Source: Candidatus Zixiibacteriota bacterium
Lineage (GTDB): Bacteria; Zixibacteria; MSB-5A5; GN15; PGXB01
Reading direction: 5' to 3'
Assembly (NCBI GenBank): GCA_030591405.1
Contig: JAUVBC010000042.1
Location: 1 to 10,817 of the forward strand
DNA length: 10,817 bases
The translations under genes and the position numbers were made by a program. The first letter of the stretch is position 1; each line of letters begins with the position of its first letter. Shown here in pieces: positions 1 to 5,856 of this stretch. The notes beneath the pieces are model-generated. The model made no database searches, was not told the origin of the DNA, and worked only from the letters and a program-made list of their open reading frames with translations.

Positions 1-1257
1 CCGGGCCTCCTTTAAGGCCTCGACAAGTTGGTCCACCTCATCATTTGAATTATAAATATAAAAACTGGCGCGAGCCGTTGATGACACTCCCAGCAGTTTC
101 ACCAGTGGTTGGGCACAATGATGTCCCGCTCTGACAGCAATCCCTTTGGAATCCAGAAACTGAGCCAGATCGTGTGGATGAATCTTATCATCAACAAATG
201 AGATCACTCCGCCTCGGTCCAACGCATTATCAGGTCCGAATATCTTAATAAAGTTTAATTTTCTTAACTCTTCGAGACCATAAGATGTAATCTCGATTTC
301 ATGCTGCCTGATTTTGTCCATCCCGATTTTATTGAGATAGTCAAGCGCCGGAGCAAAAGCTACCAGATCGGCAATATTCGGAGTTCCGGCCTCAAATTTC
401 ATCGGCAGTTCTGCCCAGTCGGCAAAATCAAAACGAACTTCGTTGATCATCTCACCACCGAAAACCACCGGTTCCATCTCCTTAAGAATCTCTTCTCTTG
501 CATATAGGACACCGACCCCGGTTGGACCAAGCATCTTATGAGCCGAGAAAACATAAAAGTCGGCATCAAGCGATTTGACATTAACTGACAGATGCGGCAC
601 CGATTGTGCACCATCGATCAAAACAAGTGCATTATTTTTATGAGCCAATGAAATAATCTCTGCGACCGGATTAATTGTCCCCAGCACGTTTGACATATGT
701 GTCAATGCGACTATTTTTGTCTTTGGAGTGATAATATTTTTAATATCCGACAGGTTCAAATAACCATTCTGATCGATAGGGATATACTCCAGCTCGGCGC
801 CGATCTCTTTGGCCAACATGATCCAAGGAACCAGATTGGCATGATGCTCCATCTGCGTGATAACGATTCGATCACCCTGTTTGATATTTTTTTTGCCCCA
901 TGACGAAGCCACCAGATTTATCGCTTCGGTTGCATTGCGGGTAAAAACTATCTCTTCCCTTTTGACACCACCAATAAAGGCAGCGGTTTTATCGCGGGTT
1001 TTTTCCATTGCAGAGGTTGCTTCTTCGGCAAGAGTATGCAAACCACGATGAACATTGGCATTTGAATTGGCATAATATGATGTTAAAGCATCAATCACGC
1101 TCTGCGGTTTTTGAGTAGTGGCAGCATTATCAAGATAAACCAATTTATGTCCGTTTATTTTTCTATCTAAAATTGGAAAATCTTTTCTAATACTTTCCAC
1201 AGAAAACACAGAATTTTCACTTTTCAAATGTGATTTAGTTTGGTCTATTACTTTCAT
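1..1257 (-). CDS. sufS: SufS cysteine desulfurase (3' end cut by window edge)
   Basis: PLP-dependent cysteine desulfurase of the SufS/CsdA group. It removes sulfur from L-cysteine as a persulfide and passes it to the SufBCD scaffold in the cytoplasm. From ATG at 1257 the frame is open to the window edge, giving 419 codons without a stop. Visible marks are the N-terminal YLDNAATTQKP motif (41-51), the histidine pair in MEHHAN (136-141), the cofactor Asp in LIDGAQS (D215), the PLP-binding lysine in SAHKMLGPTG (K241) and the catalytic cysteine in RAGHHCAQP (C381). Family members are about 405-420 residues, so only a few residues are probably missing. The start is preceded by GGAG (1264-1267) with a 6-nt spacer and lies 14 nt after the Rieske gene stop. 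The N-terminus carries roughly 20 residues before the usual first helix. No transfer partner (SufE or SufU) is inside the window; it may lie just beyond position 1. Confidence 0.97.
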   Translation of the reverse strand, partial: MKVIDQTKSHLKSENSVFSVESIRKDFPILDRKINGHKLVYLDNAATTQKPQSVIDALTSYYANSNANVHRGLHTLAEEATSAMEKTRDKTAAFIGGVKREEIVFTRNATEAINLVASSWGKKNIKQGDRIVITQMEHHANLVPWIMLAKEIGAELEYIPIDQNGYLNLSDIKNIITPKTKIVALTHMSNVLGTINPVAEIISLAHKNNALVLIDGAQSVPHLSVNVKSLDADFYVFSAHKMLGPTGVGVLYAREEILKEMEPVVFGGEMINEVRFDFADWAELPMKFEAGTPNIADLVAFAPALDYLNKIGMDKIRQHEIEITSYGLEELRKLNFIKIFGPDNALDRGGVISFVDDKIHPHDLAQFLDSKGIAVRAGHHCAQPLVKLLGVSSTARASFYIYNSNDEVDQLVEALKEAR

Positions 1258-1271
1258 TATTAACTCCGATT

Positions 1272-1583
1272 TTATATCGCCGCCATAACATTGTCGTTTT
1301 CAATTTTAACCTTGTAAGTTTTCAACTCCATCACTGCCGGAAACTGAGTTGCCTTCCCGGATTTAATATCAAACCGGGCCCCATGATGAGGGCACTGAAT
1401 CTGCCCTTCATATACCTGTCCCCCATTAAGCGGAAGGTTTTCATGCGTGCAGTTATTTTCGACCGCATAGAATTCACCATTTATTTTGGTGACCAAAATA
1501 TTTTTCTCTTTTATCTCGACCACAATTGTTTGATTTTCTTCAAGATCATTTACACCACATAATTTTTGAAACGTTGCCTCCAC
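1272..1583 (-). CDS. Rieske-type [2Fe-2S] ferredoxin of the suf operon (NirD/BphF-like)
   Basis: Small 103-residue soluble Rieske protein. The two cluster-binding motifs are intact: C45-T-H47 in NNCTHENLPL and C64-P-H-H67-G in QCPHHGARFD, with the expected spacing and the following G-x-A-T-x-FPA region. No signal peptide or membrane helix is seen, so it resembles soluble ferredoxin subunits of dioxygenases and NirD rather than cytochrome bc1 Rieske proteins. The start is GTG at 1583. An AAGGG sequence (1590-1594), lying in the end of sufD, sits 6 nt before it and supports this choice. The gap from the sufD stop is 3 nt, so translation is probably coupled. Such proteins are known in suf operons of several phyla, for example between sufD and sufC in actinobacteria. 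The exact role is not established. It could carry electrons for cluster assembly or be a client that benefits from being made beside the machinery. The family call is firm; the function is inference. Confidence 0.93.
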   Translation of the reverse strand: MEATFQKLCGVNDLEENQTIVVEIKEKNILVTKINGEFYAVENNCTHENLPLNGGQVYEGQIQCPHHGARFDIKSGKATQFPAVMELKTYKVKIENDNVMAAI

Positions 1584-1586
1584 ACC

Positions 1587-2879
1587 TTACCCTTTCATTT
1601 TTGTAGCCAAAAGCTCCCTTGTTAACTCTCCCAATTCTACCGGGAATTTTTCAATAGTCGGTTCCAAATAACCGAGTGTAATAATATTCATCGCTTCTTT
1701 ATAATCTACTCCGCGGCTCATAAGATAAAACAACATATCCTGATCGATCGGCCCGACCGTTGCACCATGACTACACTGGACCTGATCACAAAGGATTTCC
1801 AATTCAGGGATCGATTCTGCCTTTGGTCCTTCGTTTAGCAATAAGTTTCGATTCACCTGATATGCTTGGCAATTTAACGCATCTTCCTCAACTCTAATTA
1901 ATCCGGTCGCGGCCGATTTCGCTTCATCTTTGAGAACGACTTTAAAATCAATATCAGAATAGCTGTTAGATGCCGTATGGTGATGCATTGTATGATAATC
2001 AAAATGCTGGTTTTCATTGCCAAAAACTATTCCATACAATTTGCTTTCGGCACCCTCTCCATTAAGAATAGTCCCGGTGTTAAATTTAGATATTTTGCTT
2101 CCAATCCCCGCAAAGACTGAGACAAATTTTGCGTCTCTGCTGATTTGTGCCCTCTGGGTTATATAAGATATACAACTATTGGATAAACGCTGGGTATTGA
2201 AATATTTGACATTCGACGCGTCACCGGTAAATATTTCCACGGCGCTGTTTGATTGTGCCTCTTCTTTACGGCACTCGCCGGAATAATCATCGATAAGGGT
2301 TAGTTTTGAATTATTGCCGACAACCACCAGCAAACGATGAATGGTATTCGGTCCCGAAGGGTGTCGCTGCAGGCGAATCGGTTTTTTAATTTCTATATTA
2401 TCAGGGACATATAAAAACAGGCCGGTGTTCCATAAGGCAAGATTCATCGCCTCGAATTTTCCAAAACCGTATCCAACCAATTGACCCAAATGTTTTTTTA
2501 CGATATCTTCATTTTCCCGTGAGGCAGTAAGAAGGTCCTTAAAAACAACACCTGATTTTTCAAAATCATGCGATAGTCTGGCAAAGGTCATAAAATCGGA
2601 ACGATTATAGCCATAACCGGAGAAATCTTCATCACCATAAGACGAATCATTTTCGCTCTGATCAGGAAGAGACGGGATTATTTTTATAAGCTCCTCAAGA
2701 TTATTTGGCAAGAGGTCTTGAGCGTTAGTGTAACGCCAGAGGTGATTGGAACGATGTGGCAATTCCAGATCATTATAATAATTCCAACTTTCTTTTCTGA
2801 TATTATAAAGCCACTCCGGCTCAAAACGATTTTGTCCTCTGAAATCTATACTATTTTTTCTCATTGTTACTGTATTCAT
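1587..2879 (-). CDS. sufD: SufD, Fe-S cluster assembly scaffold subunit
   Basis: SufD is the partner of SufB in the SufBC2D complex; it is needed for iron entry and cluster assembly on the scaffold. The 430-residue length is normal. The C-terminal half shows the beta-helix core typical of SufB/SufD. It includes the conserved C369-S-H371-G-A-T-V-G motif, whose histidine corresponds to the E. coli SufD His360 region. This is followed by [16 protein letters not shown], the C-terminal helical motif shared with SufB. The middle segment (FGKFEAMNLALWNTGLFLYV) is also diagnostic. ATG at 2879 follows GGAG by 5 nt and lies 28 nt after the sufB stop. A second Met at residue 6 is possible but has no better ribosome site. 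N-terminal divergence is usual for the family. I see no truncation or frameshift. Confidence 0.96.
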   Translation of the reverse strand: MNTVTMRKNSIDFRGQNRFEPEWLYNIRKESWNYYNDLELPHRSNHLWRYTNAQDLLPNNLEELIKIIPSLPDQSENDSSYGDEDFSGYGYNRSDFMTFARLSHDFEKSGVVFKDLLTASRENEDIVKKHLGQLVGYGFGKFEAMNLALWNTGLFLYVPDNIEIKKPIRLQRHPSGPNTIHRLLVVVGNNSKLTLIDDYSGECRKEEAQSNSAVEIFTGDASNVKYFNTQRLSNSCISYITQRAQISRDAKFVSVFAGIGSKISKFNTGTILNGEGAESKLYGIVFGNENQHFDYHTMHHHTASNSYSDIDFKVVLKDEAKSAATGLIRVEEDALNCQAYQVNRNLLLNEGPKAESIPELEILCDQVQCSHGATVGPIDQDMLFYLMSRGVDYKEAMNIITLGYLEPTIEKFPVELGELTRELLATKMKG

Positions 2880-2907
2880 TATAACTCCAATGTCTGATCA
2901 AATATTA

Positions 2908-4335
2908 TTATCCGACAGATCCTTCCATTTCCAACTCGATAAGACGATTCAACTCAACCGCATATTCCATCGGAAGCTCCTTGGTGAACGGTTCAATAAA
3001 TCCATTAACGATCAACAGCCGCGCCTCATCTTCGCTAAGTCCACGACTCATCAAATAAAAGAGTTGTTCTTCGGCAACTTTGCTGACTCGTGCTTCATGT
3101 TCAATTTTAACATTGGCGGCATCAATTTCCATCGTCGGGTAAGTATCCGAACGAGATTTTTCATCTATCAATAGTGCATCACATTCAATCGATGATTTGC
3201 TGTTTTTCGCCGTAGCATGAACTTTCACCAATCCGCGATACGAGGCCTGACCACCTGCTTTGGATATAGATTTAGAGGTGATCCTGGAACTGGTATTGGG
3301 AGCAAAATGAATCACTTTGGCTCCGGCATCCTGATGCTGTCCCGGACCGGCAAAAGCAATTGATAATATCTCCCCTTTGGCATGTTCACCCACAAGATAA
3401 ACGCAGGGATATTTCATTGTCAGGCGGGAGCCAATATTACCATCGACCCATTCGATTGTGGAATTTTTATTTGCCACCGCTCTTTTGGTCACCAGATTCA
3501 AGATGTTATTTGACCAATTCTGAATCGTTGTGTATCTGATATAGGCATCATCGAGAGCAATAACTTCAACAACCGCCGAATGAAGCGAATCGGTCGTATA
3601 AACCGGGGCAGTGCAACCCTCTATATAGTGCACCCGTGAACCTTTATCGGCGATTATCAAAGTCCGTTCAAATTGACCCATATTTTCTGCATTAATTCTG
3701 AAATACGCCTGCAATGGAACCGTAACATCAACACCGGGAGGAACATAAATAAACGAACCGCCCGACCATACCGCCGAATTCAAAGCGGCAAATTTGTTAT
3801 CCATCGCCGGAATTACTGTCGCAAAATATTTTTTGACAATTTCAGGATACTCTCGCAGACCGCTGTCCATATCAAGAAATACCACTCCCTGCTTTTTGAG
3901 GTTCTCCTGAAATGAATGATAAACTACTTCCGATTCATATTGAGCCGAGATACCGCCCAGAAATTTCTTTTCGGCATCGGGAACACCAAGTTTATCAAAA
4001 GTATTTTTAATATATTCCGGGACATCATCCCAGTTATCACTTTGCTCTTCAGTTGGTTTGATGTAGTAGAAAATATTATCAAAGTCGATATTATTCAAAA
4101 CCTCAGTATCACCCCACCCCGGCATCGGTTTCGACAAAAAGATGTCCAAAGCTTTATGGCGAAAATCACGCATCCATTCCGGCTCTTTTTTCATCTTTGA
4201 AATCATTTCTACTACTTCATGATTAATACCGCGGGCACCCTTATGGAAATATTCTTCAGGATCATGAAAACCGTATTTCTCAGCATAATCCTCTCCAATA
4301 GTTCCAATACTTTTATTAGTAGTTATATTTCCCAT
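2908..4335 (-). CDS. sufB: SufB, Fe-S cluster assembly scaffold subunit
   Basis: Core scaffold subunit of SufBC2D, on which the nascent cluster is built. The preferred start is ATG 4335, giving 475 residues, within the family range. The frame stays open to 4419, but those extra 28 residues lie inside the end of sufC and look like its shadow (Trp/Arg-rich), whereas the protein from 4335 starts like other SufB proteins. The choice is fixed by a GGAG at 4342-4345, 6 nt before the ATG, and a 1-nt gap after the sufC stop. Key residues are visible: the Cys in [11 protein letters not shown] (C385), matching the E. coli Cys405 sulfur acceptor, and the His-Glu pair in IEHEARVSK (H413/E414), matching the E. 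coli His433/Glu434 region. The C-terminal [17 protein letters not shown] block is highly conserved. The ATPase gene is upstream and sufD follows 28 nt after the stop. Confidence 0.97.
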   Translation of the reverse strand: MGNITTNKSIGTIGEDYAEKYGFHDPEEYFHKGARGINHEVVEMISKMKKEPEWMRDFRHKALDIFLSKPMPGWGDTEVLNNIDFDNIFYYIKPTEEQSDNWDDVPEYIKNTFDKLGVPDAEKKFLGGISAQYESEVVYHSFQENLKKQGVVFLDMDSGLREYPEIVKKYFATVIPAMDNKFAALNSAVWSGGSFIYVPPGVDVTVPLQAYFRINAENMGQFERTLIIADKGSRVHYIEGCTAPVYTTDSLHSAVVEVIALDDAYIRYTTIQNWSNNILNLVTKRAVANKNSTIEWVDGNIGSRLTMKYPCVYLVGEHAKGEILSIAFAGPGQHQDAGAKVIHFAPNTSSRITSKSISKAGGQASYRGLVKVHATAKNSKSSIECDALLIDEKSRSDTYPTMEIDAANVKIEHEARVSKVAEEQLFYLMSRGLSEDEARLLIVNGFIEPFTKELPMEYAVELNRLIELEMEGSVG

Positions 4336-4336
4336 A

Positions 4337-5104
4337 TTAGACTCCAACTTCTTGTGAGACCTCGGTCTCAAGTTTGTCATAGCCGCCGGCTTCCAGTTCC
4401 AACGCCAATTCCGCCCCACCCGTTTTCACAATTCGGCCGTCTATCATAATATGAACCATATCCGGTTTTATATAATCCAGCATTCGCTGGTAATGAGTAA
4501 CCAGAATCACACCGCCATCTTTGGGAGCCGATTCCATAATACCATTGGCAACGATTTTTAAGGCATCGATATCAAGTCCGGAATCGGTTTCATCAAGAAT
4601 AGCAAGTTTCGGCCGAAGCATCGCCATCTGCAATATTTCCAGACGTTTTTTCTCGCCACCGGAGAAACCATCGTTAAGATACCGGGTGGCAAAGGAATCC
4701 TCAATTTTCAGAAGTTTCATCTTCTCTTTGAAAACTTTGCGGAAATTTTTTATATCAATACCATCACCGTTGCGAGCCTTTATCGCCGCACGGAGGAAAT
4801 TCGCCACCGTAACACCGGGAATTGTCAATGGATACTGAAACCCAAGAAACAGTCCAGCCAAAGAACGTTCGGTTGCGCTTTTATCTAAAAGATTCTCGCC
4901 ATCCAGCTCGACCGTGCCTGATGTGATCTCATAGTTGGGATGACCAGCCAGAGCATTGGCCAGAGATGATTTTCCTGAGCCGTTTTTTCCCATAATAGCA
5001 TGTTTCTCGCCGGAATTGATTTGAAGTGATACACCTTTGACAATCTCTTTGCCTTCAATTTCAACATGGACATTGTTGATCGATAATATCTTGTTTTTAC
5101 TCAT
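4337..5104 (-). CDS. sufC: SufC, ABC-type ATPase of the Suf complex
   Basis: Cytoplasmic ABC ATPase that drives conformational change of the SufB-SufD scaffold; despite its fold it is not a transporter component. All nucleotide-binding motifs are intact: Walker [11 protein letters not shown]-loop in FLGFQYP, the SufC-typical signature [11 protein letters not shown], Walker B with catalytic Glu in [14 protein letters not shown], and the switch His in LVTHYQRML. From the chosen start the protein is 255 residues, normal for SufC. Two ATG codons lie in tandem (5107 and 5104). A GAGG at 5112-5115 is 7 nt from the second, so 5104 is preferred. A TTG at 5134 would extend the frame by 10 residues but has no family support or ribosome site. 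The gene starts 41 nt after the rrf2 stop and abuts sufB, with 1 nt between. Confidence 0.97.
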   Translation of the reverse strand: MSKNKILSINNVHVEIEGKEIVKGVSLQINSGEKHAIMGKNGSGKSSLANALAGHPNYEITSGTVELDGENLLDKSATERSLAGLFLGFQYPLTIPGVTVANFLRAAIKARNGDGIDIKNFRKVFKEKMKLLKIEDSFATRYLNDGFSGGEKKRLEILQMAMLRPKLAILDETDSGLDIDALKIVANGIMESAPKDGGVILVTHYQRMLDYIKPDMVHIMIDGRIVKTGGAELALELEAGGYDKLETEVSQEVGV

Positions 5105-5145
5105 CATATATCCTCTATCTTGCTGTTTTTTCAATTAAATATTTT

Positions 5146-5592
5146 CTATGTTTGAATGTTTGTTAATTGCGAATAATTAAGTTTACCGTCGGCGACATCA
5201 GCCAGCGTTACCTTCTCGATAACACTTTGAATATGCTGATTAAAAAATCCCCAGAGAGTCCCGACTTTACAATCACCCTGATGGCGACACGATTCATCAT
5301 CGATAGAATACCGGTCACAATGATGAGAGCCGTAAAGCGAGCTGCCAAGTGCCGCTAGAATCTCTTTCAAATATATTTCATCGGGCGGTCTGATTAAAAC
5401 AAAACCGCCGCTTCTTCCCCTGACCGCTTTCACCAATCCGGCTTTTTTTAGAAGCATTAACAGCTTGCCGGCATATGGCAATGATAACCCCTCCTGAGAA
5501 CTTATCTCAGGTAAGGTTAGCCTTCCATCTGGGGCCGCGGAGAAAAGAATCATACATCTTAATCCGTATTCTTCTAAAGCTGTTATTTTCAC
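5146..5592 (-). CDS. Rrf2-family, IscR-like regulator of the suf operon
   Basis: Transcription regulator of the Rrf2 family, 148 residues. Residues 1-80 form the winged-helix domain, with the typical opening ITALEEYGLRCM, the recognition region SLPYAGKLLMLLKKAGLVKAVRGRSGGF and the wing. Three cysteines follow at 92, 102 and 108 (HHCDRY...ESCRHQGDC). This matches the cluster-binding region of IscR, although the first spacing is Cys-x9-Cys rather than the x5 of E. coli IscR. By family knowledge it likely binds an Fe-S cluster and represses the operon when cluster supply is adequate. The start is GTG at 5592: an in-frame TGA lies just two codons upstream and the N-terminus aligns with the family without extension. 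No strong ribosome site is seen. It is first in the operon, 41 nt before sufC, and an inverted repeat at 5625-5646 lies directly upstream, suggesting autoregulation. SufR-like function is inferred; ligand and operator are not proven. Confidence 0.92.
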   Translation of the reverse strand: MKITALEEYGLRCMILFSAAPDGRLTLPEISSQEGLSLPYAGKLLMLLKKAGLVKAVRGRSGGFVLIRPPDEIYLKEILAALGSSLYGSHHCDRYSIDDESCRHQGDCKVGTLWGFFNQHIQSVIEKVTLADVADGKLNYSQLTNIQT

Positions 5593-5624
5593 TTTTCAAC
5601 TCTTCTTTCAATAAACTCTTTTAT

Positions 5625-5646
5625 TACTATACCAAAAAGTATAGTA
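5625..5646. promoter_or_regulatory. Putative Rrf2/IscR-type operator (perfect 8-bp inverted repeat)
   Basis: TACTATAC (5625-5632) and GTATAGTA (5639-5646) are perfect reverse complements separated by the 6-nt spacer CAAAAA. The site ends 32 nt before the GTG of the Rrf2 gene. The overall size (22 bp) and AT-rich symmetry fit a dimeric winged-helix regulator. A -10-like TATACT on the minus strand (5643-5648) overlaps one arm, so binding would block RNA polymerase. The repeat is seen directly; its use as operator by the adjacent Rrf2 protein is inference from position. Confidence 0.6.
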
Positions 5647-5648
5647 TA
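5643..5648 (-). promoter_or_regulatory. Candidate -10 element of the suf operon
   Basis: TATACT on the minus strand resembles a -10 hexamer and would place transcription start near 5636, giving a leader of about 45 nt before the Rrf2 GTG. No good TTGACA-like -35 stands 16-18 nt upstream, as often in promoters that rely on an activator or a different sigma factor. TATAGT within the left arm of the inverted repeat (minus strand, after TTTTTGG) is an alternative -10. Confidence 0.3.
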
Positions 5649-5748
5649 AAGTTTGAATTATTTTCACCTTTTTGAATATTTTTTCTAAACTGCTTGTGGT
5701 GCATAACCTTACGGAGATAGACATTTATTCGGCGTGTAAACAAATTCG

Positions 5749-5779
5749 ATAATATTGATGCGATTTCACCCAATATTAT
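5749..5779. repeat. Perfect 9-bp inverted repeat, role unknown
   Basis: ATAATATTG (5749-5757) and CAATATTAT (5771-5779) are perfect reverse complements around a 13-nt spacer. The arms are almost all A/T, so an RNA hairpin would be weak, and no U-run follows on either strand, which argues against an intrinsic terminator. A TATAAT hexamer on the minus strand (5775-5780) overlaps one arm, so it could be an operator over a second, upstream suf promoter. No good -35 accompanies it. Confidence 0.5.
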
Positions 5780-5822
5780 ATATAAAAGGCCATTGATTTG
5801 GCATTACACACATTTTAAAAAG

Positions 5823-5842
5823 ATTGATTTAAATTGATTTAA
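5823..5842. repeat. Two tandem copies of a 10-bp repeat
   Basis: ATTGATTTAA occurs twice in direct succession (5823-5832 and 5833-5842), 14 bp beyond the stop of the hybrid kinase. Its first eight bases recur at 5792-5799. It may be simple-sequence drift in AT-rich DNA; no function is evident. Confidence 0.5.
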
Positions 5843-5856
5843 GTATCTGCAGGATT

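Larger units (their letters stand above)
5593..5856. other. Intergenic region between signalling operon and suf operon
   Basis: The only substantial non-coding stretch (264 bp), very AT-rich. Both flanking genes are on the minus strand, so it must hold the suf promoter and any terminator of the signalling operon. I see two perfect inverted repeats (listed separately), a 10-bp tandem repeat just after the kinase stop, and no convincing small gene. No GC-rich hairpin followed by a T-run is visible on the minus strand, so termination here may be Rho-dependent or incomplete. Confidence 0.7.

Noticed and set aside
301..1051. Three plus-strand open frames of 64-68 codons
   Set aside because: They are antisense to sufS, whose reading frame is open throughout and contains the catalytic motifs.
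4336..4419. N-terminal extension of SufB by 28 residues
   Set aside because: The segment lies inside sufC, reads as Trp/Arg-rich shadow sequence, and the ATG at 4335 has a well-placed GGAG and normal SufB length.
2890..4449. Several plus-strand open frames of 76-94 codons across sufB
   Set aside because: They are antisense shadows of sufB and sufC with no family resemblance.
4885..5073. A 62-codon minus-strand frame inside sufC
   Set aside because: It is an alternative frame of the ABC ATPase gene with no independent support.
5105..5134. Longer SufC start at a TTG
   Set aside because: It has no ribosome site, and GAGG at 5112-5115 points to the ATG at 5104 (or 5107).
5789..5802. GCCA-TTGATT-TGGC as a terminator hairpin
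   Set aside because: The stem is only four base pairs and there is no T-run after it on either strand.
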